From Butyricicoccus pullicaecorum (GTDB lineage: Bacteria; Bacillota; Clostridia; Oscillospirales; Butyricicoccaceae): DNA of 64,000 nt. This document shows, piece after piece, positions 51,661-62,400 of the stretch. Where the stretch lies: NCBI GenBank assembly GCA_018366035.1, contig JAGZIW010000004.1, positions 62,001-126,000 of the forward strand, read 5' to 3'. Position 1 is the first letter of the stretch; every line of letters begins with the position of its first letter. The notes beneath the pieces are model-generated. The model worked only from the letters and a program-made list of their open reading frames with translations, did not search any database and was not told where the DNA came from. The position numbers were made by a program, and so were the translations under genes.

Positions 51661-54606
51661 ATGAAACTGCCATTTACCACCCGCCTGCTCTCAGTAAGCC
51701 TTTGTGCCGCCCTGTTTTTGGGGTCGGCACAGGGCGCGCTGATTGATGGTGGGTTTACCTACTCTTATCGCATTGGCGCAGGTACAACCTATCAAAATAC
51801 CTATGCCGTAAACGCAGCCGGCACGCAGCGTGCCAATGCCATTGAATACAAGCCCTCGCCCAATGTTTCTCCCATGGGCGTGCGCTCAGGCACACAGTTC
51901 TATGGCAACAAAAAAACGCTTTCACAGGCAACCGCTGCGCTGGAAAGTCAGGGCTATGATGTAATCGGCGGCATCAACGCCGACTTTTTCTCCACAGACA
52001 ATGGAATTCCCACCGGTGTCGTAGTGGATAACGGGCGCATCATTGCCTGCAATACATGGCAGAGTGCTGTCGGTTTCCGTGAAGACGGGTCTGCTCTCAT
52101 CGGGCAGCCGGTCACCTCCATTACAGTTTCCGGTGCTTCGGGCAAGGTCGGTGTCTACGGCTATAATAAAACCCGCACCTCTGTTGGGCTGTATCTGCTG
52201 GACTCCTATTATTATAATCAGACACGCTTTTCTACGCCCGGACAAAGCCTCATTCTGGAATACGACAACAAAGCCGACCTGCGTATTGGACACCCTGCCA
52301 CATTTCGCGTTGTCGGCAAGAACGACGGTGCCGAATCCTTCCCGATTGCTGAAAACCAAATGATTCTGACCAAACGTTCAGACTGCACCGCGCCTTGGAT
52401 CGACTATCCGGTCGGAGAGGAACTGACCATCACCTTTAATTCCATGATGGCAGGCTGGGACGAGGTAAAATACGCCGTGGGCGGCAAAACGCTGGTCACC
52501 AACGGGCAGGCGAACCCCACCTCGATTGACCGCGGCTCTGCAAACTGTGCACGTACCGCGGTGGGCGTCAAGGCAGATGGTACGGTCGTACTGTTCGAAG
52601 TCGACGGAGAAACCTCATACAGCCGCGGACTCAACGCCAATGCCCTCGCAGCAGAAATGATTGCACGCGGCTGTGTGTCGGCAGTCTGTCTGGACGGCGG
52701 CGGTTCCTCAATGATGGGAATCCAGCGTCCCGGCGAGAGTACCTCCAAACTGATTTCCAAGCCCAGCGGCGGCTCGGAGCGCAAGGTGTCAAACTTTATC
52801 TTCCTTGTAAACAATAAAAAGTCAGACGGCATCGCTACCTATCTTTATATGGAGCCAGCCATGCGTTATGTTCTGTCCGGCGCGTCAGTTCCCTTTACGG
52901 TTTCTGCGCTTGATGATGCCTCGGTCAAGACATCGATTCCGGAAGAAATCACCTATACGGTATCGGGCGGTTCCGGAACGGTCAATCAGAACCAGTTCGA
53001 AGCAGGGTCTGCCACCGGCTCTACCACGGTTTATGCGCAGAGCGGCGGAGCAACCGGTGAAATGCAGCTCATGGTCGTTGGGGCGATTACCTCTGCCAAG
53101 ATTTCTGCGAACGGCAAGGAACTCTCCTCTGCATCGGTCAAGTCGGAGGAATCCATCGATCTAGATGCTTCGCTTTTCTATAACGGATTTCCGGTTGCCG
53201 CACGAGATGATCTGCTGAAATGGAGCGTTCGAGGCGACATTGGCACCATTGATGCCAACGGTGTATTCACCGGTACCAAGAAAGGAACCGGCTCTGTGGT
53301 CGTCTCCTACGGCAATGTGTCACAGAGTATTCCGGTTTCGGTAGGCATGGGTGCACCGCAGACTTTGATTCCGATTTCCGATTTCGAAACAGCCGCACAA
53401 CCCATCACTGCCATTGGAGATATCACGCTGACCCGCACAGAAAAAGCGGAGCAGGTTGCACGCGGCAGAGGTGCGCTGGCAGCGACCATAAACGGCGGCG
53501 GCGTGCTTGAACTTCCGGAAACAGCGGTGGATAAAACCCCGACCCTGTCTCTCTGGAGCAAAGCTGAGGGAGCGTTTACCCTCACTGCCCTCTTTGCCGA
53601 TGCACAGGGCGATGAACTGGAGGTCATTCTGACACCGTCCGTCAGCACCCAATATCACCAGTTCCTTTCATGCAAGGCGCCTGCCGAGGCTTTGTATTTG
53701 ACCGGACTGCGCGCAACCGGTTCGGGTACCTTGTATCTTGACCATATTCAGCTGAGCGAAACCGCACCGATTTCGACCGACGCACCGGATATTTCCTTTA
53801 CCAAGGCACCAACGACCGCTTCCGTCGGAGACTCGGTGACCATCACCGGAAAAATCACACAGGAGCACGGCTCCTATCCCGTGCGCACCGACAAGGTCAA
53901 GGCATATGTCAACGGGGATCCTTCTTCCGCAAAATACAATGAGGCAACCGCTTCGATTTCCGTCCCCATGGGACAGCTTGGCAGAGGTCTGCACACGGTT
54001 GTAATCGAAGCGGCAGACGATGCAGGCAATCTTTCCCGCAAGGCAGCAACCATCACGGTTGGGAAAAACAACCCACACACCTTTGTAGACACCGGTAAAA
54101 GCTGGGCAGCCGATTACATTGACCGTCTGTCTGCACGCGGCATTATGCAGGGTTCTACGGTGAATGGCAAAAAGTATTATTATCCAAATGCAAATCTCAA
54201 GCGCAGTGAATTTGCTGCCATCATCGCCCGCACGCTGCATCTCGATACATCGTCTGCCGAAGGTCTGAATTTTGCCGATAATGCAGACATTCCCAAGTGG
54301 GCACGCGGTCCAATTGCCGCCTGTGTTCGGGAAGGCTTAATGGCAGGCTCCTCCACCGGATACTTTAATCCGCAGTCCAATATTACCCGTGCAGAGGTCA
54401 TGACTGTGATTTCCCGCAGTCTGCCGCAGGGCTATGCCCCCAGCACCAAGACCTATACCGACCAAAATAAAATCCCCTCTTGGGCACTTCCTCATGTACA
54501 AACAGTCACAGCGATTGGACTCGTCGGTGGCTATCGAGATGGCTCGATCCAGCCGAAAGCACCCATCACCCGCGCGGAAATCGCTAAGATTTTTTGTTAT
54601 TTATAA
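51661..54606 (+). CDS. SLH-anchored phosphodiester glycosidase-like surface protein
   Basis: 981 residues. Signal peptide at 1-26 (LLSVSLCAALFLGSAQGA). A phosphodiester glycosidase (NAGPA/DUF2233) domain follows, with GGINADFFSTDNGIPTGVVV near 100 and CLDGGGSSMMGI near 340. A middle region of Ig-like modules (400-790) leads to three C-terminal SLH repeats (810-981), with TRAE-type motifs in the last two (ITRAEVMTV, ITRAEIAKIF). It probably works on exopolysaccharide or wall glycans at the surface. ATG 51661 follows GAGGAA, 14 bases after aroEK, so it is likely read through from the aro operon. Confidence 0.85.
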   Translation: MKLPFTTRLLSVSLCAALFLGSAQGALIDGGFTYSYRIGAGTTYQNTYAVNAAGTQRANAIEYKPSPNVSPMGVRSGTQFYGNKKTLSQATAALESQGYDVIGGINADFFSTDNGIPTGVVVDNGRIIACNTWQSAVGFREDGSALIGQPVTSITVSGASGKVGVYGYNKTRTSVGLYLLDSYYYNQTRFSTPGQSLILEYDNKADLRIGHPATFRVVGKNDGAESFPIAENQMILTKRSDCTAPWIDYPVGEELTITFNSMMAGWDEVKYAVGGKTLVTNGQANPTSIDRGSANCARTAVGVKADGTVVLFEVDGETSYSRGLNANALAAEMIARGCVSAVCLDGGGSSMMGIQRPGESTSKLISKPSGGSERKVSNFIFLVNNKKSDGIATYLYMEPAMRYVLSGASVPFTVSALDDASVKTSIPEEITYTVSGGSGTVNQNQFEAGSATGSTTVYAQSGGATGEMQLMVVGAITSAKISANGKELSSASVKSEESIDLDASLFYNGFPVAARDDLLKWSVRGDIGTIDANGVFTGTKKGTGSVVVSYGNVSQSIPVSVGMGAPQTLIPISDFETAAQPITAIGDITLTRTEKAEQVARGRGALAATINGGGVLELPETAVDKTPTLSLWSKAEGAFTLTALFADAQGDELEVILTPSVSTQYHQFLSCKAPAEALYLTGLRATGSGTLYLDHIQLSETAPISTDAPDISFTKAPTTASVGDSVTITGKITQEHGSYPVRTDKVKAYVNGDPSSAKYNEATASISVPMGQLGRGLHTVVIEAADDAGNLSRKAATITVGKNNPHTFVDTGKSWAADYIDRLSARGIMQGSTVNGKKYYYPNANLKRSEFAAIIARTLHLDTSSAEGLNFADNADIPKWARGPIAACVREGLMAGSSTGYFNPQSNITRAEVMTVISRSLPQGYAPSTKTYTDQNKIPSWALPHVQTVTAIGLVGGYRDGSIQPKAPITRAEIAKIFCYL

Positions 54607-54666
54607 GACAACACCACACAAATATGCGGTGCTGCCGTCAGGCTTTTGAAAAGGAGTTGTTTAATT

Positions 54667-55101
54667 ATGGATTTCGTTCCATACCGTCACAAGGTTCAGT
54701 ATTACGAAACTGATGGAATGCGCGTCGTGCATCACTCCAACTACATTCGATTCATGGAGGAGGCACGCTGCGACCTCATGGAACAGATGGGCTACCCATA
54801 TGGCAGATTGGAGGCGATGGGGTTTGGTATTCCGGTTTTGAGTGTCTCCTGTGACTATAAGCACATCAGCCGTTTTGGGGACATTCTTGTCATCGGGGTT
54901 GAGGTCAGCGAACTCAGCCCAACCCGAATGACCGTTGTCTATGAAATTCGAGATGATGCCACCGGAGAACTTCGCGCGACCGGCGAAACCAAGCACTGCT
55001 TCCTGTCCGCGTCCGGACACCCCATTTCTCTCAAGCGAGAGGCGCCGGAGGCATTTGCATATTTCCGTCTGCTGCTCAAAGAGCCGGATTCGCTTTCATA
55101 A
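54667..55101 (+). CDS. Acyl-CoA thioesterase, 4HBT/YbgC family
   Basis: 144 residues, hot-dog fold. The active-site signature YYETDGMRVVHHSNYIRFME near residue 11 has the Asp and the His-His-Tyr of the 4-hydroxybenzoyl-CoA/YbgC group. It cleaves an acyl-CoA or acyl-ACP; the substrate cannot be read from sequence. AAAAGGAGTTG before the ATG 54667. It lies 60 bases after the SLH protein and ends before a terminator. Confidence 0.9.
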   Translation: MDFVPYRHKVQYYETDGMRVVHHSNYIRFMEEARCDLMEQMGYPYGRLEAMGFGIPVLSVSCDYKHISRFGDILVIGVEVSELSPTRMTVVYEIRDDATGELRATGETKHCFLSASGHPISLKREAPEAFAYFRLLLKEPDSLS

Positions 55102-55147
55102 AAACAATTTTTGTCGTTTCCCCAAAAATAAATCCTTTGGGAGAAAA

Positions 55148-55184
55148 AAATGCTCTGCCAAAATTTTTGACAGAGCATTTTTAT
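55148..55184 (+). terminator. Terminator after the thioesterase gene
   Basis: ATGCTCTG / CAGAGCAT stem with a 13-base loop and a T run. Likely end of the long aro transcript. Confidence 0.85.
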
Positions 55185-55269
55185 AACCGTTTTGTAACCA
55201 AAAATACAACATCTCACGTATGTAACCCGTTAATTTTGTTAATTTTTAATAAATTCATTCAAAATACGC

Positions 55270-55298
55270 TGGACAACAGCCAAGCGAGGTTCTATAAT
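55270..55298 (+). promoter_or_regulatory. Promoter of the 55451 surface protein
   Basis: TGGACA at 55270-55275, 17-base spacer, TATAAT at 55293-55298. Transcription from here gives a 5' UTR of about 145 bases. Confidence 0.78.
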
Positions 55299-55386
55299 AG
55301 ATATTATAAAAAATGATACTCTGTTCATTTGTCTCTAAAATATCCGTTCTTTTGCAGATATTCCTGCCGGAACGCATATTATTGTA

Positions 55387-55429
55387 AAGCCACAAAACAT
55401 TTTGTCTGCTTCTTCAGGCAGTATGGCTT
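55387..55429 (+). promoter_or_regulatory. Three-way-junction fold in the 5' UTR of the 55451 gene
   Basis: AAGCCA (55387-55392) pairs with TGGCTT (55424-55429). Inside are two hairpins, CAAAA/TTTTG (55393-55404) and CTGC/GCAG (55406-55421). It ends 11 bases before AGGAGG. It matches no riboswitch I know; it may stabilise the mRNA or tune translation. Confidence 0.45.
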
Positions 55430-55450
55430 CAGGTTTGTAAAGGAGGAAGA

Positions 55451-58400
55451 ATGATGAAAACTTCAAGTACAAAACGAGTGCTGGCTTTCTGGCTGGCTGT
55501 TGCAATCTTGGGAGCACCGGCTTCCGGCGCATTTGCGGCAGGATTGACAACACTGCAATCAACTGTACAGGCGGCGGAAATGCGAGCAGAAGTTAAGCTC
55601 GAGAAATCATTTGGTCAGACAATTCAAGATGAGGAGTTAAAGCAAGCACTGATAGACGCAAAGGTAGCTACCGAGACAGATACTATTGCCTATGCAGTTG
55701 CTTCAGACGCTACAAGCAAAGAGGTCTTACAGTATAGTAGCAGTGCTGTAACTTTCCTCAAAACTGGAACTGGTAAAATTACAGCCACTATTACCCCAGC
55801 TGCTTCTGCTTCTATTTCTGATGTCTCACCCAAAACACAAGATATCACAATTACCGTTACACAAGCAGATTTAGCGAATGCGACCATAACATTAACAGAT
55901 GCTGACAACCTTGTATATGACAACACAGCTAAACAACCTGCTGTTTCCAAAGTTTCACTCAATTCTGTTGACTTGACTTCATCTGATTATGATGTTTCAT
56001 ACGAAAACAATACAAATGCTGGCGAAGCGTCTGTAAAAATAACCGGTAAAGGAAACTACACAGGTACTGCAATAAAAAACTTTAATATTGGAAAAGCGAA
56101 TTTGACAAATCTCTCTTCCATCTCTCCCATCAAAGTAAATCAAAATGCTGGAAAAGATGCTGTAAAACAGGAACTTGACAAACAAAAAATTCAAGCTGAT
56201 GGTGTGGCATCTGAAAAAGTTTCTGGTACATTTGAATTGACAAATGTTGAACAAACTTCAAAAAGTCCATCTGATTTAGATACTTTTACCCAAAATGCTG
56301 GAGATTATATTATAACAGCAACTTTTACACCTACGGATAATAACAATTATAATCCTAAGACAGATGTAAAAATCAATTGTACTGTCACGCCTGCTGAATC
56401 TTCGTTCACTGTGCAGGAAGCTTCGGCACACGCCTTGAAAAATCTCACAGTTGGTACCCCTGTTTCAGATGTAGAACTGAAAAGCCTAGTCACAGTATCA
56501 CCAGACACGCCAGATACTTATACCTATGCTGTCAAAGGCGATCTTCCTGCTGGGCTAAGCGAATCGAATGGAAAAATTTCGGGTACTCCTAAAACAGCAG
56601 GAACTGGTTCATTTACAGTCACTGTTACCGATAAACAACAGGTATCTAAAGAAGCTGCAATACACTATTCCGTAAGCGCACAAGCAAGCACTGCTCAGGT
56701 AATTACTCTGGATTCTGCAACAATTGCAAACGGAAAGGTATATGATGGAAATACCGATATCGACCCCAAGAGTATCGAAGTAAAGCTTTCAGGTGACACG
56801 GCAGCGCAGGCAATCCGAGACACTGATTATACAGTATCCGGAAAGTTCAATGATGCGAATGTGGGTACCGATAAAACAGTTACCGTTACTGTTACATTGA
56901 CTGATGAGGGACAAAAAAAATACACCTTTGCAAATGATCAAAAATCGGCAACAACTACTGTAAATAATGTTACCATCACCAAAGCCAAATATACCGCAGA
57001 TGGTGTTGTCGACAACGCACTGGCTGTTGCGGTATCCGGCAACAAGGGCAGCACAGTATACGGAAAAATTCCAGATGCCATGGCACAGCTGAAACCAACG
57101 TATACGGTGGAAACGGTTACAGATACAGCTAGTATCTTGAACGGCACCCCCATTGTAAACGGTAATTCTGTCAAGATTCAACTCAAGGACACAGCAGCAG
57201 AGAACCAAACTGCAACCATTCCGGTAAAGGTTTCATTCCAAAACTACGAAGATGTAACCATTACCTATACTGTGAAGGTAGTCAGCAAGAAAGACGTATC
57301 AAACGATATCCAGTTTGAAAACGCAACAGTAACGTATGACAAAAAGCCACACAGCCTCAAGCCTGCAACGCTTTCCGGCGTAACAGCTGGTCAGAATCCA
57401 AAGTGGACTTACACCTACACCAAGAATACCGCAGACACCTCAAAGGTGCCGGAATTCACTGAGGTTGGCGTTTACCAGATTACAGCAACCTATGAAGATG
57501 ACGACAATTGGGGACAAAAGACAGCAACGCTGACAATCGAGGCTGCTGCATCGACCTCCTCCATCACCGTTACCGCCGAGCAGCGCAAGGGATTGGCAGA
57601 TGACAACTACAATAATTTCAGTATCCGCCTGCGTGATGAGGCAAACGGCTATATCCGTATTCTTGCAGATGCCAATGATTATCTGGACAGACAGGAAATC
57701 GACAACACCAATTCCGAATGGATTGGTATGGAAATCACGCCCAAGGTAAGCGGCGGTGCAGTCAATGTAGAAACCCTGTATGTCTCCACCAACGGTTCTT
57801 CTTGGAACAAGCTCTCCAAGGGCACATACGGAAACTTCTATTTAGACGGTGTGCAGGGCAATAGCTTCTATCTATGGTATGATACCAATGATCGGGACAG
57901 TGTAGACGATTTGTATCTCGCGACCGACAGCATGGGTGCCAACAAGTTCCAAATCCGTGTGGATTTTGATGCTTACAGCACATCTTCCGGCGGTTCGTCC
58001 TCTGGCTCGTCCTCGTCCAGCACGGATAAGGTCAATGGCGACAAGGTTTCCACCACGACCGTTGACAAGACGCCAACTGTCAAGGGAAATCATGCAACCG
58101 TATCTATCAGCAGTTCCACACTAGATGATGCGCTGGAGAAAAACAAGAAGGAATCCAAACGTGAAGATGCAGATAAATCCTTCATTGAACTTGATGTCAA
58201 GACCTCTAAGAGCGTAGATGACACCACAGTTACCGTACCGGTCAAATCTCTTGATGACATTTCAGACGCAGATACAGGTCTGAGCCTTGTGACCAATCAG
58301 GGTACCATTCAGATGGACTACCATGCGCTGAGCAAAATCGTGTCTGCGGCAGACAAAAAAGAGGTTGACATCTCCATTGAGGAGGATACCTCCAATCAAT

Positions 58401-59308
58401 ATACCCTTCTCATCAAGGACGGCAGCAATGAGATTATCGACCTCGGCTCCGGCGAGGCAGAAATTACATTCTCTTATCGTCTAAAGAGCGGCGAAAAGGC
58501 ATCTGATGTCAAGGTTTATCGTGTCGGTGATGGCAATACGACATGGCTTTCTACCTACGGCGGCAGCACAGTTTATGCAGGTACGGAAACCTACGCCGCA
58601 GCAACCGGCAGCTATGTCACCAACATGAATGCCGATTACAATTCCTCCAAGAAGAAAATCACCTTTGCAACCGATGCGCTGGGTACCTTCCTTGTTACAA
58701 CAGATACTCTGCAAACAAACAACAAGCCCGATACCTCTTATCCATCTCCTTCGACTTTCATCGATGTGCCTGCGTCCCGCTGGAGTGCACAATACATCAA
58801 TAAGCTCGCATCTCTGGGTATCATCAACGGCACAGGCGGCGGTTACTTCGAGCCAACACTCTATGTAAGCCGTGAGGAATTTGTCAAGATGCTGGCAGGG
58901 GTTGCAGGGGCAAACGTATCCGGCTATACCTCTCAGCGCTTCCCCGATGTGTCTGCATACCGCTGGAGCGCACCATATATCGCATGGGCGGTAGACCATG
59001 GAATTACGACGGGCACCGATGGCGGAAACTTTGCGCCGACTATGAAAATCACCCGTGAAGAAATGGCAACCATGATTTATCGCTACACACAGAGCGCAGG
59101 TAAGGTTCTTCCGACCAAGAATGTCCCAACCGTCTTTTCTGACGCACACCTGATTTCCAGTTGGGCGCAGACTCCGGTTTCTGTCATTCAGCAGGCCGGC
59201 ATTATCGACGGCAATGTTGTAAATGGTCGTTACAGCTTTGACCCCAAGGTACCTGCAACACGTGAGGAATGTGCAAAAATGCTCTGCCTCCTCTATGACC
59301 TCATTTAA
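55451..59308 (+). CDS. Large SLH-domain surface protein with MBG/Ig-like modules
   Basis: 1285 residues. Signal peptide at 1-30 (LAFWLAVAILGAPASGAFAA). A chain of Ig-like and MBG/YDG-type modules follows (LVYDNTAKQPAV near 155, SGTPKTAG near 378, VYDGNTDIDP near 435, TYDKKPHSLKPA near 635), then a globular part, a Ser/Gly-rich linker near 840-855, and three C-terminal SLH repeats (1105-1285) with REE-type motifs (VSREEFVKML, ITREEMATMI, ATREECAKML). It looks like a major wall-attached surface or S-layer-like protein. AGGAGG lies four and seven bases before two ATGs, either of which may start. The first ~1.3 kb is clearly more AT-rich than its surroundings. Confidence 0.85.
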   Translation: MMKTSSTKRVLAFWLAVAILGAPASGAFAAGLTTLQSTVQAAEMRAEVKLEKSFGQTIQDEELKQALIDAKVATETDTIAYAVASDATSKEVLQYSSSAVTFLKTGTGKITATITPAASASISDVSPKTQDITITVTQADLANATITLTDADNLVYDNTAKQPAVSKVSLNSVDLTSSDYDVSYENNTNAGEASVKITGKGNYTGTAIKNFNIGKANLTNLSSISPIKVNQNAGKDAVKQELDKQKIQADGVASEKVSGTFELTNVEQTSKSPSDLDTFTQNAGDYIITATFTPTDNNNYNPKTDVKINCTVTPAESSFTVQEASAHALKNLTVGTPVSDVELKSLVTVSPDTPDTYTYAVKGDLPAGLSESNGKISGTPKTAGTGSFTVTVTDKQQVSKEAAIHYSVSAQASTAQVITLDSATIANGKVYDGNTDIDPKSIEVKLSGDTAAQAIRDTDYTVSGKFNDANVGTDKTVTVTVTLTDEGQKKYTFANDQKSATTTVNNVTITKAKYTADGVVDNALAVAVSGNKGSTVYGKIPDAMAQLKPTYTVETVTDTASILNGTPIVNGNSVKIQLKDTAAENQTATIPVKVSFQNYEDVTITYTVKVVSKKDVSNDIQFENATVTYDKKPHSLKPATLSGVTAGQNPKWTYTYTKNTADTSKVPEFTEVGVYQITATYEDDDNWGQKTATLTIEAAASTSSITVTAEQRKGLADDNYNNFSIRLRDEANGYIRILADANDYLDRQEIDNTNSEWIGMEITPKVSGGAVNVETLYVSTNGSSWNKLSKGTYGNFYLDGVQGNSFYLWYDTNDRDSVDDLYLATDSMGANKFQIRVDFDAYSTSSGGSSSGSSSSSTDKVNGDKVSTTTVDKTPTVKGNHATVSISSSTLDDALEKNKKESKREDADKSFIELDVKTSKSVDDTTVTVPVKSLDDISDADTGLSLVTNQGTIQMDYHALSKIVSAADKKEVDISIEEDTSNQYTLLIKDGSNEIIDLGSGEAEITFSYRLKSGEKASDVKVYRVGDGNTTWLSTYGGSTVYAGTETYAAATGSYVTNMNADYNSSKKKITFATDALGTFLVTTDTLQTNNKPDTSYPSPSTFIDVPASRWSAQYINKLASLGIINGTGGGYFEPTLYVSREEFVKMLAGVAGANVSGYTSQRFPDVSAYRWSAPYIAWAVDHGITTGTDGGNFAPTMKITREEMATMIYRYTQSAGKVLPTKNVPTVFSDAHLISSWAQTPVSVIQQAGIIDGNVVNGRYSFDPKVPATREECAKMLCLLYDLI

Positions 59309-59338
59309 TTCTGCATCAATCAGCAGACCCAAACAAAC

Positions 59339-59376
59339 CAAGCGGCATGTCCACACAATGTGGGCATGCCGCTTGT
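59339..59376 (+). terminator. Terminator of the large SLH gene
   Basis: AAGCGGCATG / CATGCCGCTT stem extended by CCACA / TGTGG, followed by GTTGTT. Confidence 0.85.
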
Positions 59377-59421
59377 TGTTATTCTGACAAATAAATCGGT
59401 GTGATATGTCCATAAGGAAAA

Positions 59422-59459
59422 GCCCAAGATGCGGTCGGATATCCGACCGCATCTTGGGC
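59422..59459 (-). terminator. Terminator of the GLUG gene (perfect 38-base palindrome)
   Basis: The bases are a perfect inverted repeat, GCCCAAGATGCGGTCGGAT and its complement. On the minus strand it is followed by TTTTCC. It may also act on plus-strand transcripts. Confidence 0.85.
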
Positions 59460-59473
59460 CTTTGACGTATTTG

Positions 59474-62400
59474 CTACTTTTCAGATTCGGCTGGAGACGT
59501 ATCTTCCCCTTCCTGTACGGGGACTTCACTTGTGTCCTGTGCAGATGCCTTTGGTTCCTTTCTGCGCTTTCTGCGTATCAGTACCACAAGCACTGCCAGC
59601 ACAGCAATCACACCAACTGCAATTATGACAGGCGTTCCGTCTCGTTTCAGTACCATAATCGTACCTTCCGGCTGTCTGTCCTCACTTACCAGATAGCTGC
59701 CATCAAGATTGCTTGGCACAATCTGCATTTTTCCATCTTGCATGACAGCAACCGCCTTGCCGTCCTCTCCGGCGCGCACGCGAAGCGTCATGGTTTCAGG
59801 CAGCGGTGTATCGTCCTGTACACGGTATGTATACGCCGAAATCAAGCGATACCCGCTCGGGATCTGTTCCTCCTCAGGTTCCCATTCCCGAATATCTACC
59901 ATAGCATCTGGTGAGAACGCACCCTCTGCCAGAATGACTGGCTGGCTGCCCGAAGAAGAAATGGTCGAACGCAAATTATCATATACCGCATGGACAACCT
60001 GACTGCGCAAAATATTTTCCGCCGTAAAATCCTCCCATCTTCCATAGGTACCATCTGCGTCCGGCACCTCTGGAATGAGGTTTTCCGCAAGATTTCCCTG
60101 ATAAGTCACAGGAATTTCCGCAATGGTCTCCCCATGTGCCACAAAAGTCATCTTGAACTCCAGAAAATCAGCCGGCACACCGCTTAGGGTTTGGAAAGTT
60201 GCGAAATCCACACCCTGCGACTGTCCAACAAAATTGATGCCATCTACACCAGCATAATCCTCGTCCAGAAAATAGTTTCCGGAGACTGTGCCCGATGCCG
60301 AGCCTGCAATCGCGCCCAGCTGTTCCCCTTCGCTGTCAATGCGGGTCATGGCACGGCAGTTGATGATATCCTTGCCAGCGCCGGCAATACCGCCCAGCGC
60401 ATCACTGCCAACGAGGTCGGTTAAAGAGGCACTGTTCTGAATCTTACCGCCGGATTCTCCGGCAATACCGCCAACGCGGCTGCCAGACTCACTTTCGACC
60501 TTGCTCTTATTGATGCAGCCAATCGCAGCGCCCAACTCAGCGCGTCCCAGAATACCGCCCGCACATTCATTCTTTGCCGTGATTGTGCCATCGTTGCGGC
60601 AATCCCGCACAGTTGCCTTTAAGAAGGTATGGGTATCTACGACCAGTTTGTCCTCGTCCAAATCGACATCTTCCTCCGGATCGATTTTCAGCTCAGGCGC
60701 AACCATACCCGCAATGCCGCCTACATTGGCATCTGCCTGAATCGCAGCTGTATTCTTACAGGAAACGACTCGCCCGGGCCCGCTCGCTCCCAGTTCATCG
60801 GAAATATCATCTACTGTCTTTTCGGGAACCTTGACAAGGTTTGTGATGGCGTCCTCTACCTTGCCCAGCTGTGCAATAATCGATTTTGTTGTACCATGCA
60901 GGTCTGTGTTTGTGCTTGATGCACCATCTGTCATCTGCCCAACGCGGTCATTGATAATGGTCAGCTGCTGATTGACATCATTCATAGTGTCCTTACCCTT
61001 ATCGCCCAATGTACTCGTATATGCACGCAGGCGATTTTCGATGGTACTCATGTTGCTGTTGATTTGCCGCAGGCTGTTCATGGCATTGCTGCTATACGCC
61101 GCCGTATCGGAATTTATCGTGCTTGCAAGATTTTCCAGCTTTTCCAGCGCGCGCTCTGCATCTCTGAGCGACTGCTGTATCTCATCTGCCGACTGGCTGA
61201 TACCCCATTGTACGTTGCCGACCATCAGCTTTATGGCATCGGTTGCATCTGCAAGCGCCTTTTTGACACGCGCAAGCCGAGCAGAGGGATCAATGGTGCC
61301 AAGCTGCCGTAAGGCTTCACTGAGCTGCTCCAGCTTATCGGTATCGCTTCCGCCTCCTGTCAAGATATCAACAACCTGTTTGACGAATCTGTCGAGACGC
61401 TTTAGATCGTCCTTTGCCCCTTCCAGCTCTGCCAGTGCATCTTGGATTCGTTCATGTGCGGTCGAGGTCGCAGAGTCCACCTCGTCAATTGCGGTCGAAA
61501 CGCCATTGGTCAGCGTATAGGGGATATCGATCAGATTTTTCCGCACCTTCTTCAAATACTTAATAACCTGTTCCAGATTTTTACTGGTTTCCTGAATGAA
61601 GGCGTCGGAATCATTGATAAGTCCATCAAGAGAAAGGTTGATTGACTGTGCAGAAACATGGATATCTCCCAGCATTGCATCTGCGTCATCGATTGCCTCC
61701 ACGCCTGCGCTGTGTGCGGTGTCACGAATTGAGCTCATTGCATCATTCATGACCTTAAAATCGTCTATCACATTGCCGGTAGCGTCTGAAACCTGATCGG
61801 CAAGCTGATTGAGCAGCCCACTCAAGCTATCGAGCGCACTGTCCAAGTCATCGATTGGCTTTGTGCCATAGGTCTTGTCAATATAAGGCTCAAACTGCCC
61901 GACAATACCGCCAACGTCTTTCCGTCCATACACCTTTCCTTGGTTTACGCAGGAAATCACACTGCCGTTTTGCATTCCCACAATACCGCCGGTATTGTAT
62001 CCAACGTGCTGGTATCCGATTTCCCCCTTGTTCGTGCAGGCGCTGATCACACCACTGGATTTTCCCGTGATGCCGCCGGTATTGGTCGGAGACTGATCTC
62101 CATCAGTATTGACAGAGCCTTCATTGATACAGCCTTGAATGGTACCCTCACTGCGTCCGGCAATGCCGCCTGCATTGGTGCTGCCTGTTACAACCACCTG
62201 ACTGAGACAGTCAAGCACCACGCCGCTTGCCTCATTGACGCCAACAATACCGCCAACACTCTCGTCTCCTGTCACGGTTCCCTTGACCGCACAGGAACGG
62301 ATCAGACCTTCATTGCGTCCGGCTAAAATGCCCAAGCCCGATTTTGTTCCTTCCGGCTCTACCGTACCCGAAACGGTCAGGCTGTGTACAGATGCGCCGG

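Noticed and set aside
58481..59452. 323-residue frame antisense to the SLH repeats
   Set aside because: Opposite clear SLH domains and running into the terminator palindrome.
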